DNA of 64,000 bases from Anthostomella pinea (GCA_963556695.1 CAUWAG010000003.1:7874001-7938000); one strand, 5' to 3'; positions 21,732 to 34,364 are shown, counted from the first letter of the stretch. Notes: generated from the sequence alone by a model not told the origin. Numbers and translations: made by a program.

Positions 21732-23171
21732 TCATGTAAAGTCCTCGCTCATTGCCAGTTGGCCAGTGAAGGGGCGAGCTTCCTGGATATACATACGTCG
21801 CTGATACAATTGGAACGGGACAGACCGAGCGAAGGATCTCGTGGGATGATGGAACTACGAGGCGAGCCATATTTATAGGTCTCATACCAGGTCCCGACCT
21901 TCCAATGACGAACTCGAATATTCACAGGTACGCGAATAGACAAGATGGCCTGCCGAGATCGAGATTACATATCAGGGTCGTGATTTCGCCCACCTTGCGC
22001 GCAAACCACCCGTATTGTTGCATTCGTTCCAACTGTTGACGGGGTCGAGCCAGGGTATCGAAGAAAACGCGGCGATGCTTCAGTACACGACACACCAATT
22101 AAATACCTACTACATATGTATGTAGTCTCCTTTCGGATGTGTCAAGCAATGAGCAATGAGCCATGAGCAATAAGCTGGCTCGTCTTGATGTTGAATGTGG
22201 CCGCACAGTCTCAACTTCACCCTTAACAGGCCAAGGCCTCGACGACAGGGCAGTTTGACGATGTTGAATCAAATAACGGCCGAGACATGACGAGTTTCTC
22301 ATGTTGTCTGCAGCGAGGCCTGGTGAGTGCCGTCAAAAGGTGTAGTTGAAGCTGACAGCTCGTCGAACGGAGAGAAGGTTCTCAATAATGGTATGGTTAC
22401 ATCATCACACACTATCCACGCACAGACCACCTTCGAGAACGCACAATCACAATTCCACAGGAAGAGATTTCCCAAATACTGCCACCGCAATTCCGCCTCC
22501 CTCCCTTCAAACCCGGACCACATTCACGTCAAGCGACAGAAGCTGCGAGAAAGGGAGGTCAACATGATGTATTACGAATAGTAATCCAACACTACCTCTT
22601 ATGTCATTCTATCAGAACTAGTAGCGAATACGCTCCGACCACCAAGCCCTCCGTCATAAGTCTGTCTCGTCATGCCCGATCGTCGAAAATAAATCCCGTC
22701 CCTCCCGAATGTCACTCTACACACAAAAACACCAAGTGCGCCGAGTCGTCCTCCTCCGACCACCCGAACCCAGTGGCCAGAGTTGGGCTGAACACCACCT
22801 GCCGGAGAGGTCGTTCCGGTAGATCATGCTGGAAAAGACAAGAAAGAAGCGTATACCCGTCGTGATGAAGCGTGGCCCGCGCTCGAGAAGTGTGATGTAA
22901 CACAGGCAATGAGGGCTGATCCGACACCATGCTTGTTCCAACGCTGCTCGCCGACAATAATGCAAACGGGGAAAGCAGTCTACACGTGCCATGTCGAAAA
23001 CGCGCCCATCGCAACGGGGTCCATCTCGCTGGTTCGCGGCATCCGAAAGTATCACAAAGAAACAGTATACAAATGAAGTAGTGTGGGCGAGAGGAAGCCC
23101 ACTGGGACGGGTGCAGTCAAGACGCAATGAAGCCGACCGCACCATATCGAGCCGAAGCCGAAGCGTCCCGC
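21732..23171. other. Gene-free region
   Basis: About 1.4 kb without a supportable gene, including divergent-promoter or leader sequence for the membrane protein and the 3' region of the hypothetical gene at 23172. Open frames near 22717-23145 (minus) look like chance. Confidence 0.45.
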
Positions 23172-23860
23172 CTATACGAGTTCGAAGCCGTCGTCCTCAA
23201 TGATCTCGGGTTCTAGAGCCATGGGCATGTTGTTCTTGCGTCGGAGATTCTGTCGAGCCTTCCGACCCTTCAGGGCATCTCCATTGACATCAAGAATCTC
23301 GTACTCCTTCTCGATAAACTTCTCTGTCTCCTTCGGGTTCGTCTTGACAAATATATCCAGCGACAGCGGCTTGCCTGGGCTCTCGGTCCTATCAAAGCTG
23401 TATAGGAAGTTATCCGATACGTTCAGCTTCCGCCGGTTGTGAGGAGAGGGCATAAGTTCGTGGAGGGATCGCGAGATGTTGGACGGGTCCTGCAGCTCGA
23501 CCAAGGCGTCCACCTTGGCGCGCGAGTGGCTGGGGTGGATGTCATGGCGCATGTGTCCGCTCAATCTCGGCTTGACTATGTTGGGTGTCGGTAAGCGAGA
23601 GACACTGTCACTGTTAGACCTGCTTTGAGCCGCCACAGAAGGCCGAAAGAAGAAGTCGAATCAACTTACTCGTGCGAGCGCTCCGGTCGGATCTTCTCCC
23701 GCTGGGTCTCGCTGCCACCCACCAGGAAGTCAGGCTCGTAATAGTTGAGCTTGACACCAACCGACGGTCGGCTGCCGCGCGACCACTTCTCCTTGTGCTC
23801 CTTGTTTCGCTTCGAGTCCTGGGCGGAGCTTCGGAAGTCGCGGGAGTGCTCAAAGGACAT
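23172..23860 (-). CDS. Conserved-looking basic hypothetical protein
   Basis: Two exons, complement 23860-23670 and 23610-23172, 209 residues, joined in phase 2 by an intron with GTAAGT and AACAG ends; the splice gives PERSHDDSVSRLPTPN. The protein is hydrophilic and charged. It has a basic N-terminus (DSKRNKEHKEKWSRGSRP), a central stretch LNYYEPDFLVGGSETQREK, then KLNVSDNFLYSFDRTESPGK and LSLDIFVKTNPKETEKFIEK, and an acidic end EIIEDDGFELV after a run of basic residues (KGRKARQNLRRK) that could act as a nuclear localisation signal. No known domain is recognised. The splice structure, ATG context and absence of low-complexity noise suggest a genuine gene. Function unknown. Confidence 0.6.
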
Positions 23861-26800
23861 GATGAGGGTTATTGATGGAGTGGGTTTGAAGTTACAACAG
23901 AACTACGGTTTGTCGGGATGAGTTGTCAATTTTGGGAGATGGGAGATGCAAGCTTCCGTCTCGGGTAGGCAGACTTATATCCGGGAGGAACTCTTTGTCG
24001 ATGGAGATAATGCGCAACTTGTTGGATGTTGTTGGATGTGTGTAGGATCTAGGTTCGGAGGTGGAGGTAGGTAAGTTGTCTGTTGACAGAGACCAAAGAC
24101 CAAGAAGGAGAGAAAGGCGATCGGGGCAAGTGGTCGAGTCACACGGCAGGATGATGACGATTAGGTAAGGTGAGGTAGGTCTTGTGTTGCTGCCTCGCTG
24201 CTTGCGAGTAGGGGAAATTGCTTTGTCTCTCGGTTCGTGCGATCAAAGAAGGCTCAGGGCGATAGAGCGAGATAAGCAGGTGCAACACGCAACGTCGAGT
24301 GATGATGTGGTGGCACGAAGAGGCAGTCTTTGTTCAGTCGTTGTTGATCTTTGTTCTTTGTTCTTGGTGTTGTCCAGTAGACAATCAATCAGGATGGAAG
24401 GCGCGAGAAGGGGGAGTCCGATAACACTTGAAGGGCGAAGGAACCGGAAGGGGGCCTTTCGTTTGTTCTATCAGTTGCGGCCCGGTGACTCAGATAAGAC
24501 AAGGCACGGCGCAGCTGTCGATGATGTGATCACTGGTCAGGCGGAGAACAGGATAACTTGCAGTGGAATAATACCGTAAGCAAGTGGCCTTGGAACAAGT
24601 GCGTATGCCCGGTGATTATGCAAGTTATTCTGCCCTATCCTGCAGACATACCTACCTCCCAGACAACCAGAGTCAGACACTGGACTGCCCGTACTCGTGG
24701 ACGCGCGCGACGGCGGTTGCAGTTGCGGTTGCGATTGCGGGCTGCGGTGTTATCGATAACAGCCAACTCTACTGCTTCATCCTAGTTGCCGGATGACGCA
24801 GACGGCGTTGCCTTCAGGAACACCGCCAAACGTTAATCATGGAAACGCAGGAACAATCGGAGCAGGTACCGAGTTTGTTTCTCGATGTTGTCTCTTTCCT
24901 CTTGGTTTGATTTGTATGCCCTGGTGTTTGGACACTTGTCGGAAAGGGGTAGAGGGGGGATACTTCCATTTCTCCAGTGCCCGGGCATTAGATACCGGGG
25001 ATGCCGAGATCCCCTCATCACGGTATCGCGTCAGGCTATTATCTGATTCTGGGCAAGTGGAGGATGGCATATGGGCAATTGCGCTACCGCACCTCCGTCT
25101 TGTTGGTGCATGTGGGTTTGATGAAAGGCCAGACGATAAAGCCCCGGGCTTGTTGTTGGTGTGTGTGGATTCCCAGTCTCCCGGTTCTCCCTGTAGTCAC
25201 AATCACGTTTGGTCGTGGCTATGATGATGACGATGTCTGCCGCCTGGTGCGTGTGACGCCTACGCCGAGGCATTCCGAATGAGCGGCTAATAAGCTGGAA
25301 TGGATGACTGGATGACTGGATGGGCTGATGACCTCTCAGGATCCAGGACTCTGGCACGCTGGCTTGTGCCCCTTCCCGTCACTCTGGCCTATCTGTTGGT
25401 GCTAGCTATTCCTGTTCCAGCTGGCCAGCTTCTCGGGTTACCCTCAAACCTCGGGCTTGCTTTGGTCGAAGCTTGTGCGGTCACCTCGACGCTGTCATTC
25501 GTCGACTGTCTCTATCATCAAGGTTGTGATCTAACGGACCTCTTCGTGATACACGTTGTTGACATTAGCACGCTCATGCTATGCTCTTACTCTGGGTCGA
25601 TCGTGCATTATCGGGTGACTGGTTTCAAGATATAGCTGCCGCCCCGGACGTTCGGATCTGCCGGTTGCATGTGGAGGCATCGGGCGAAACCATCGCGTTG
25701 TCGACGATACAGTCCTCGTCTGATATGCCCCCGCCTTGCTTTCTCTTATCACATCAGCGGCTACGATAAGGACGCATCGGCAAATCGGAAGCCTACATGA
25801 GCCAACAATTCTGATGTGCCAACTCTCCGATGAAAGCTATGTTCTACAGCCGGAGCGTTACATGGGATTTCTACAAGCCACTTCCCCATCTCTCGGCCAT
25901 CCGGCATGTCCTCATCGAGACGGCCGCAGCTCTTATCGTAGCAGTATGATTGCCAAGAATCACTGGGTAGGCTGCTAGACTCGCTTTCGGACATCTGTTT
26001 CGTGAATGGAAGAATGGGCATTTGTGTCGCCACGTCTTCTTCGCAGGCATCAAGTGCCCAGTCTTGGGATTCATGCCGACTCCAAGGGCATGATCGGGCA
26101 AACCTGGAATCTGGAGGATGAGCATTGAGGTTAGAGCAGGAGAGGGGATCTTCGGGGAATTGCATAAGGTGCATGTGGGGGGACTATTGATAGTAACAAT
26201 GAGGTATCTAGGTACTTCTTGATAGCATAATACCCACCAGCAGGCGATAAGCCCAATGCAGTGCATAAGTTGCAGATCCCCTTGCAGCTGAACGCTCCCA
26301 GGTCTTCCGCCCTGCAGGTCCAGCTGACCTTGACCTCCCTCCATCAACGCCATGGAACATCAGACAGGAGACCTTTGCTCATTCCCCTTTCCAATTCACA
26401 TCTCTGCCATAGGGCCTCTCAGAAACCACCATACCCATCAAGAACCTGCTGTACACACATTTGCCTGGCCAGTTGTCATCCAGACAAGAGGGCCAAGCTA
26501 GAGTGCAGCAGCGCTTCGGGAATGGAAACATGAATGGGAGGAAACAGGGCTGAGACGACACTTCAATCCTACGATTCCCAGCTTCCCGGGTGGGTGACAT
26601 GGAAGCCTACTGTCCACGGGTGGCCATGCTGCCATGCTGCCATGCTGCCATGCAGGAGCTAGAGCACGGCATCCAAGTTTCGAGTAATACCTACAGCCGG
26701 ACAGCCAGCGCTGGAATCCGCAGATACGAATACACTCCTTGCGCGTCATCATTTTGTACCAAAGCGGCCAACAGATCGAGCCACGTGCCAATGTCGCAGA

Positions 26801-27476
26801 GACAGTCTTCCAGGCCGGTATGCCTTCCTCCGGGTTTTGATTTCACGGAATCGTTGTAGGAATTCCGCAACTGTTGGGGGGTGACGTCATCAACTCATTG
26901 ATTCCGCCATTGCAAGTCTCTCTTGCAGTGGGCGTGGTCTTTGTCTTTGTTCCCGTCTGCGACGAGGCATTTTTACATCAGCTCAACTTTTCATGGGCGA
27001 GACTATCCGCTAGGTTTTGCTCGTTGGGTGCGGCTTCACATCCTGATTGCAGCCAACACCTTGCCGTCTGCTGGCGATTCCTTGTCAAGCAATACTCGCC
27101 ACATTACTCTATGGAATTCTTTGCGCCATAGACTTCGAGCGACACTTGAGATACCTGAACGGTCATGAAATCTAAGTACCCTTCTGCTTTCTTCATGCAT
27201 AAACCTTCATGTCTTCTCAGAATGTTTAGCCTTATCGAGTTCGTCTTAAAAGAGTTGTGTCCGGAGTTATGTTCACCATGAGAGCCGTGAAGTTGGGGTT
27301 GGTCAGCCACACAGCAACCGCGCCACAAACCTGCCCCATTATGTACCTACTCACCTACCTTAGGCAATCACGTGCACAACTTCCAACCTTCCAACCAAGC
27401 ATCGAAAATATCCAAAGCCAATGGTGGTCTAGAGCCAGACGTACCAGGCGCAGTCCCTCCCAGCCCTATCGAGAGA
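23861..27476. other. Long gene-free region (3.6 kb)
   Basis: No supportable coding sequence on either strand; frames are short and carry no recognisable domain. It contains one 8-bp tandem repeat (below). The left part is leader and promoter of the 23172 gene. Confidence 0.5.
26624..26654. repeat. 8-bp tandem repeat ccatgctg, about 4 copies
   Basis: Three perfect copies and a partial one, within the gene-free region. Confidence 0.8.
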
Positions 27477-28886
27477 ATGCAGTGGAGACGACACATCATG
27501 ACCTGCGACACCTTTGAGCCATTTCAGCGCCTCCCCGCTGAGATTCGGCGGATGGTATACGACTTTGCCACCCCCACTCGCTTCGTTCATGTTCGAGATC
27601 GTCGCGAGTCCGAGTCGGATCTCGTCAAGCGGCTTGAGAAGGGACCGGAAGTCGTCACACTGCACCCATCAGTGAGCTACTTTGCTCCTCACTGGCGCCA
27701 CATGATTCCTTTTCAGTCAGACGAAGGTGAGCACATCGGCCCCAAGCATATCAGCCTCACAGAGACCAGACACTGATCCTTCTCAACTTTAAGGAGACGA
27801 TTCCACCAGCCAGATGAAAGTGCCATCCTTCTGGCTACGGAGTCACCCTACAATAGCGTGGCAGTTGATGCGGAAATACCATCTCGTTAGCAAGGCGCCA
27901 ATTCCGGTATTACTCCACACTTGCGTAGAATCGCGTGCGGTGTTGATGGAAAAGGGGTACCGCCTCGCATTTGGAACACCAGACAGCGAACCACGGATCT
28001 GGTTCAATTTCGAGAAAGACGTGCTACATCTCGATGCTAAGGATCGTAAGATGTTATGGAACGATGACGAGTGCGTATCTCCAAGTCTCATCCTCCATCA
28101 AAGCTTGTCTGTGCGGTTAAGATTAAGATGTCCACGTCGTTGGACACTGCTCAAATCTGGGGCACTGCTTGACTAGTGATATATACCCAGTGCATCGTAC
28201 TGACTCTTGGCTGTAGTATTCTTGTTGGCAGCCATTGGGGACTTCTCGTGCAATTTGATCCGAACGACCTGGTCCAAGTCCGACAACTGTCACTGGCTGG
28301 GGCTTATCTCTTAGCCTATACCCCGGACTCTTTCAACGTATCGTCTGCATTGAGGATACACGATGCCCTTCGACTATTGCCTCATATCAAGAGCTTATAT
28401 GTGGTTCAAAGGGCAGGTGGTAAAGCCGACGGAGACCGCACAGATGGAACATCCGCGCGTGAGCTTTGGGAGTGCGTTCCGTTTGAGGGAATTGACAGTT
28501 TATACCGCTCTTGGCGCCAGGAGCGTCTCGATCTTGCTGATACCTGCGTCCATACTAGCAGATGGAAGCCAAATACGCCACCTCCCGAGAACGCTCAGTA
28601 CATTAAAGAACCGGCACAGAATACTGTGGAGGTCTTGGAGATCATGAGAGACAAGGCACTTCGTCACCAGAAGCCAAATGCGCCATTCATACCCTGGAAC
28701 ATTCCATCAGTGGAGATTGTTCATGTTCTCCCAAGCTCCATAGCCGAAGAGTTACGCAAGAGTCGAGTCAGCCTGCGGGAATACATCAAAGCTCAACTTG
28801 AGGCGGCGGCGGAAGCGGCAGCGCGTCGTCGTGTGACCCGTTCAATGACCCTTCAAAGTTGGCGGCGAACAGCGACGCCGCGCTGA
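27477..28886 (+). CDS. 2EXR domain protein
   Basis: Three exons, 27477-27726, 27794-28070 and 28217-28886, 398 residues. The start is the ATG at 27477; the frame is open further upstream but only from a GTG. The N-terminus carries the family signature FEPFQRLPAEIRRMVYDFA, followed in exon 2 by PVLLHTCVESRAVLMEKGY and a segment ending IWFNFEKDVLHL. These are the two motifs of the fungal 2EXR domain. The C-terminal half is variable and ends in an alanine/arginine-rich helix (KAQLEAAAEAAARRR). Such proteins are abundant and expanded in filamentous fungi; no biochemical role is established to my knowledge. The second intron (28071-28216) has a rare GTGCGT donor and an unusually long 146 nt; a second acceptor at 28231 is also in phase, so that boundary is uncertain by five codons. 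Confidence 0.75.
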
Positions 28887-29851
28887 GTGATAGTGATTGA
28901 CGCTACAACGGGTAACCATACGGTATCTTGGCAAGGATTCAGTACGGATGAGCTGGGAGGAGGACAACACGACGACAGTTGCGCATTGGGCTACAAAGAG
29001 GATACGGCGAAAGTGAGAGCCGAAGAGAATGACTTGAAGTCCTAAGGGGAGTGGACATGGTCGCCGGCATTGCCATCCCTTGAGGCATGAACTTGACATC
29101 GAAATTTATGTAATCTAAGTACGCCTGAAGATACATTTGAGCTTGTCGCGTCCCAATGCGCACCAGGGATGGCCAGGACCTGATGCTACGCATCGTGCTC
29201 CACTAGGCGTCAAAGAATATCAGTCAATCAGAACTCCAGAAAGCTGATGGTTGCAGACGATACGCGTCAAACTGGATGACAAGAGATGCTAGTTTAGGAA
29301 AGCCAAATACTTTCTCAAGTGACAGCCCAGATCTCACTGAGGCTATTCATACATGATTTATATGAAGCGGACATTTCAGAACCCAAGACGGTAGATAGCT
29401 GGTATCTACCCGCCTTACAGCCGGCTTACCTGCCTTCATCTTCAGGCTCTCACCGTAGACTGCCCAACAAGCTGTTGCAGGTCCAGCGCTCACACGCTCA
29501 CACGCTCACACGCTCACACGCTCACACGCATCACCATATCTGGTACAAGAACCCGTCATTCACGACAGCCTGCCAAGGGCACATCAATCACGGGAACATG
29601 TTCACGCTACAATGTCACACGTGTTTTCTCAAGGGACGAAGGATGTTGTGATGGGGGAGAGGTGCTATCGGAGTATCAAGGTTATGAGGGAAGGGTATTA
29701 TCTAGGAGAGTATCCTCCATCTAACTATGCATGATGGAAGATTCCTTCTATCACACCCAGGCGAGTAGCGTTCCGGCTAAGAGTTCTTCCTTTTCCAGGC
29801 CCTTCTTCTCCACGATCCACTCCCCCTTGTCATCCAGCATATCGCGGGTTC
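28887..29851. other. Gene-free region with minisatellite
   Basis: No supportable gene. It contains the 8-bp repeat below and leads into the repeat-rich segment at 29.8-32 kb. Confidence 0.45.
29489..29528. repeat. 8-bp tandem repeat ctcacacg, five copies
   Basis: Perfect head-to-tail units, followed by the variant ctcacacgc. Confidence 0.9.
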
Positions 29852-29992
29852 TTAACTTATCCGCAAGTCCATTGTCTTCGCCCGCTGCTCGAGGTTGGCT
29901 TTGGTTTCTGTGCAGACGCTTACGGCCGTCTCGATGAGGTTCTCAAGTGTTCCCTCGGCGAAGGCTTGATATGCAACACTCAGGTTAGTCGC
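29852..29992 (-). pseudogene. Gene remnant abutting the LINE
   Basis: The minus strand reads a coherent 45-residue helix-like segment (AYQAFAEGTLENLIETAVS, then TETKANLEQRAKTMD) ending in TAA. Another frame continues RDMLDDKGEWIVEKKGLEKE on the far side, as if a splice or frameshift separated them. The fragment stops at the 5' junction of the LINE at about 30008, so it may be the rest of a gene cut by the insertion. Product not recognised. Confidence 0.3.
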
Positions 29993-30007
29993 GCTATAGT
30001 TGGCTAT

Positions 30008-31140
30008 GGGCGCCCCCAATCCGAAAGGACAAAGACAAAGAGACAGAGCTCTTCAAGGAATGGTTACAAGAGAGAAATGTGAACACTGACCTTGTCATCT
30101 ACTCAGATGGATCACAATTAGACGACAAAGGCACAACCCGCACTGGATGGGGCTACACCATCAAGAAAGGCAACACTACACAAGAAGTATACCGGGAAAA
30201 GGACAGACTTCTCCAAGTAGAAATAATAGATGCTGAAGTCCATAGCGCTCTCCAAGGGCTTGCAGCAGCCAGGGCAATTGGACACAGAAAAACAGCTATA
30301 TGTCTGTCTGGACAACACAGCAGTGGTAGATGGGCTCAATAAGACTCCACCCGAGACATCACAGAACATTTTTCTACGATTCCAAGAACTTGCCACGGCA
30401 CACACTCCTGGAGTGACCGTCAAGTGGATTCCTGGACACAGAGATATTGATGGCAACGAAGCTGCCAACACACTAACAAAAGAGGGTGCCATGCTAGAAT
30501 CAGACACGACAAACCTTCCCACAATCTCGTGGGTCAAGAAAGATCTCAAAAGAAAGGACAAGAAAGAGTTCAATCAATAATAGAAATACCAATCAGAAGA
30601 ACCTAAGTATCAAGAAGTATACTCATATACAGTAATTAAAAAAGACCTTATATCTTTTAAGAGAAGTACTTTATACAGACTTCTAGCGGCTAGATCTGGA
30701 CATGGCGACTTTGCCAGATACCACGAACGCTTTGGGCATACAGACTCGAATGATCACTGCAGCTGTGGTAAGAAGAAAATACCACAACACATTTTCTTTT
30801 ATAAAAGGCTGGGGAAAAATTGGCTGCTGCCTAGGTACTCGCCTAAGACAGCTTGTTTATAATACTTAGGGGAAAGGAGCACAGAATGGACAAAATTCGT
30901 GGAGAAGAGCAAATTCTTTTCATCAATCTGCCCTCGATAGATAGCTGTTCTTGAAGGACCAGATGGATGACCCAAGGTCATACCGCCGCAACAACGGGGA
31001 TGGGCTCGTGAGCGGGACTGACTGTACTTATTATCTTGATACCTCCACAACCCTGCGATGCAGAGGCTCTGGGAGGCGTGGTTTGCACTACTGAGGAGCA
31101 ATCCCCCACGTTAAACAAACAAACAAACAAACAAACAAAA
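30008..31140 (+). mobile_element. LINE fragment (Tad-like) with RNase H domain and (AAAC)n tail
   Basis: The 3' part of a non-LTR retrotransposon. An RNase H domain is readable in two frames: IYSDGSQLDDKGTTRTGWGY and DAEVHSALQGL in the first, then YVCLDNTAVVDGLNKTPPE and WIPGHRDIDGNEAAN in the second. All expected acidic residues and the final His are present, but a frameshift near 30290-30310 separates them. After this come a zinc-knuckle-like HCSCGKKK...H segment, the ORF2 end YLGERSTEW...KFF, a 3' UTR and the tail (aaac)n at 31110-31140. The element is 5'-truncated (no reverse transcriptase) and carries stops, so it cannot move itself. The last 315 bp match the copy at 15853-16165, inverted. 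Confidence 0.8.
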
Positions 31141-31209
31141 GTTGGCTGTGGGCGACGGGAGAGGCCAGGATCTGTAACAAGAGGGTGTGAGTAGATGATC
31201 AGAAAGACG

Positions 31210-31264
31210 ATGTCGAGGGCGTTGTCGAGGGCGTTGTCGAGGGCGTTGTCGAGGGCATTGTCGG
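31210..31264. repeat. 12-bp tandem repeat gttgtcgagggc, about 4.5 copies
   Basis: Nearly perfect units just downstream of the LINE tail. Confidence 0.9.
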
Positions 31265-31373
31265 AGAATGGGAGTCACCTACAACGAGCCAAGGACTGCT
31301 GGCGGCGGCCTGAGGAAGTCAGACGAAGCACTTTTCAACGTGACGGGTAGGCTTGGCAGTCTACATGACAGGT

Positions 31374-31740
31374 TTAGCTGCTGGCTATCATTTCTTCGAT
31401 GATGGCCTGCTGCTGCTCCTTATTGAAGCGGCCCAGGCTGCTATGACGGCTGGTGCAAGGCTTATTAGTATGTATGCTAGAACTACGTTGGGCACCTTGT
31501 ATCAACTTACTCGGTAATGCTTGGTCGCGACAGTCATCGGCTCTCGTTGCGTGTCCTCTAGTCGTGTAGCAAGCGCTCCCACACCCGATTGGGGGTCGGA
31601 GAAGGCCTTTGCTACTGTCCCACGTTCGTCTTTGCTTTGCCGCTGGTAGAGGACCGCCGTGTTGATTCCTCGCACTTGTAGACAGTTTACCACTACACGA
31701 ATCAGTTGTGAGGGTTACTGCGAGCATAGCCCGCGCCGAG
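31374..31740 (-). pseudogene. Relic resembling a SNF2 helicase C-terminal segment
   Basis: Complement 31693-31502 reads VVVNCLQVRGINTAVLYQRQ, then SKDERGTVAKAFSDPQSGV and ALATRL, which resembles motifs around helicase motifs IV-V of SNF2-type proteins (family known from memory; repetitive SNF2-like genes occur in fungal repeats). The frame then breaks, and another frame carries SSLGRFNKEQQQAIIEEMIA before a stop. No intact start, no ATPase core. I treat it as a degenerate fragment. Confidence 0.35.
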
Positions 31741-33323
31741 ATGAAGCACCTCTACTTGGAGAGGGGTGGCAAGCTCTTCCAGGGACTGTAGACGAATCAG
31801 GTTCTCTTCCCACGATATTGAGAGGGACTTAGGGTCGTGAACACCAGCAGGGTTTTGCTAGATGATGGCAGCTTGATGAAGAAGGTCAAAGAAGGCTAGA
31901 GAAGTGGTACGTTCACAATGCCTGTGTGTCTGCTAGGTGTTGTGTTGCTGTATGCTTTGTGTTGCTGTATGCTGTGTCGCTGATGGGAACGTGCTGAGAC
32001 ATGCTTTGATTACAATAATATTATAGAAAATAAAGCAAGGAAAGTGGCCTATTTTTCATCGCCATTGAAGCGCCTGCGTCATCTTCTGGACAAGACCGAT
32101 ATACTATGAAGAGTAGGATATGTATGTTCCTATTCTCCCGTGGTTCTCAGCTGTCACGGTGGTGAGCGATGCAAAGCTAATGCGCAAGATTGAGTGGAAC
32201 GACATAAGGTGGAAAGTGTCTGGACAACTGTTCGCAGTTGTGACAGCTCCCGTCACCTCATACTTTGGATTGAATTATAAGGCATGATTGTGAATGATAT
32301 ATCATATATGGAATGGATCGATCGTGCCCAGAAGGAGGTTGCTGCTTGGAGCTCAAAGTAATGATCAATGATGGAGGCTTGAATATGTGACAATGTCCAT
32401 TTATAATACCCAAGAGATCACTTTGGTTTGTGCAAAGAGTCAGGTGTGTAGGGCTCAGGTGGATTGCCATGGATGGACTTGACCCCAATCAACTTGATGA
32501 TGGCCCAAGGTATTTGTGCCGCAGTCAAGCCAAACGTACAACAAGATTGCAGTACTTGCTAAAAGGTGGCTGGCCTTGCAGGGCACGTGCACAAACCGCT
32601 TCGCAAGGCATCAGGTTCAGCAAACCTGGGGAAGTAGCTGTCAATGCAGCATGGTTCTGTACGGAACAAATGCAGAGTTAGGGACGATATATGCCGAGGT
32701 TTTACCAAACACCCTAGTTATCCTGATGGAATCCAGCAATAGAATCTAGTCTCAGTGCCCAACTCAAGGGTATATTCTGCGACTGTATTGTTAGAACTCC
32801 CAAACTACATCAGACTGAGTGAGATGCTTGTTGCGGTCTAAAACTTGAGAACGCCAACATGAGCCTTCGCCCAGCAAACGCTTCCCAATCTACATGTGAT
32901 GATACTGGTAGCTGTGACCGTACTACCATTTGTGAAGTGAGTTAGAGGCCTAGAAAGATAGAGTGCAATAAGAGGTGGATTAGTCAACCGATGGGTTTTC
33001 TAGTTGCCCCTGATTAAGGGGGGCGGGACGATGTGGATAGTGTATGCTGTTAAGCGTATTATGCACTAGGCGAGATATTGATCCCTGCTTATCGAGCCTT
33101 ATCCAACAATGAACTCCAAAATGTTCCAAAGTCCGACTGCATCATCAGTGAACTTACGATTACACCAAACGCGTTAACACCAAATAATCGTCACACCTCA
33201 CTAGCGACGCTTATCTGCACTGCAAGAATACCTGGTCTCCATGGTCAAACCATAACCTCTGCAAGAGCAGCGAACGCGCACCACGAAACACCCCCCATCC
33301 CCAGACCCTTCGAACCCGCCATC
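31741..33323. other. Repeat-poor, gene-free spacer
   Basis: No supportable gene. The left part (31740-31960) may hold further debris of the SNF2-like relic; the right end is the leader of the BUD13 gene. Confidence 0.4.
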
Positions 33324-34364
33324 ATGCCTTCCGACCTCTCCAGCTACCTCGCAACACACTACCTGACCGCGGACCCGAAGCCGACCAAGAAGCGCAAGCG
33401 CAAGCAAGGCGACGTCTCAACCGGCCTAATAATAGCCGACGACGACGACGCGGGCTGGACGCGCGCCTCGGGCCGCGACGACGACGAGGAGGGCGGCCCC
33501 GCCATGGTCACCGGCACCAGCGCCGAGTTCCGCAAGGCGAAGAAGTCGAGTTGGAAGGTGTTGGGCGGGGGCTCGATCAAGCCCGGCGACATACGATCCC
33601 AGAACGCAACAAACCCAGAACAAGATCAGTCCGCCAAGGACGCCAACGCGATCCTCGCCTCAGCCGCGGCCGAGACCAAAGCCGCGGACGACGCGGACGA
33701 CGCCGCCGCCGCGGTCATGATGTCCGACGGCACGTTCGCAGGTCTGCAAACGGGCGCTACCGTGAATGCACAGCTGGAGGCACGCCGGCGGCGCGAGCGC
33801 GCCGAGTTCGAGACCGAGACGGGCGGCAAGGGCCACAAGGAGGCCGAGACGATCTATCGCGACGCGACGGGCCGGCGGGTAGACGTGAGCATGAAGCGGG
33901 CGGAGCTGCGGCGCGAGGCCGAGGAGGCGGCCAAGAAGGAGCGGGACGCGCAGGAGGCGCTCAAGGGCGAGGTGCAGATCGAGGCGTCTCGCCGGAGGCG
34001 CGAGGACCTGCTGGACGCCAAGACGATGGCCGTGGCGCGCGGCGCGGACGACGAGGAGATGAACGCCGAGATGAAGGGCAAGGTGCGCTGGGGAGACACG
34101 ATGGTGGCGTTCGTGGGGCAGAACGATGGCCGGACTGTCGGTGCTGCTGGGGGAGGAGGAGGAGGGAAGGGGTCTGGAGGGAAGAAGATCAAGGGACGGC
34201 CGATATATCAGGGTGCGTGGGCGCCGAATCGGTATCAGATACGGCCGGGGTACCGGTGGGATGGTGTCGATAGGAGTAATGGGTTTGAGGCTGAGCGGTT
34301 CAAGGCCATCAACCGTCGTGAGAGGAACAAGGGTCTAGAGTACTCGTGGCAGATAGACGAGTGA
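33324..34364 (+). CDS. BUD13: Pre-mRNA-splicing factor CWC26 / Bud13
   Basis: Single exon, 346 residues from the ATG at 33324 (upstream in-frame codons have no better start). The C-terminal third is the conserved Bud13 signature: [20 protein letters not shown] followed by [16 protein letters not shown] and a basic end. The N-terminus [14 protein letters not shown] with a following lysine/arginine patch ([11 protein letters not shown]) is also typical. In between lie acidic, alanine-rich and coiled-coil-like regions ([20 protein letters not shown]). In yeast Bud13 is a subunit of the RES complex (with Snu17 and Pml1) that joins the spliceosome before activation and helps splicing and nuclear retention of pre-mRNA. 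Length and order fit the family. Confidence 0.93.
   Translation: MPSDLSSYLATHYLTADPKPTKKRKRKQGDVSTGLIIADDDDAGWTRASGRDDDEEGGPAMVTGTSAEFRKAKKSSWKVLGGGSIKPGDIRSQNATNPEQDQSAKDANAILASAAAETKAADDADDAAAAVMMSDGTFAGLQTGATVNAQLEARRRRERAEFETETGGKGHKEAETIYRDATGRRVDVSMKRAELRREAEEAAKKERDAQEALKGEVQIEASRRRREDLLDAKTMAVARGADDEEMNAEMKGKVRWGDTMVAFVGQNDGRTVGAAGGGGGGKGSGGKKIKGRPIYQGAWAPNRYQIRPGYRWDGVDRSNGFEAERFKAINRRERNKGLEYSWQIDE

Noticed and set aside
22717..23145. Minus-strand frame of 142 codons
   Set aside because: Follows the stop of the 23172 gene on the same strand, so it is probably 3' UTR; composition is not protein-like.
33324..34364. Opposite-strand and alternate-frame ORFs across the BUD13 gene
   Set aside because: Shadows of a GC-rich, compositionally biased coding sequence.
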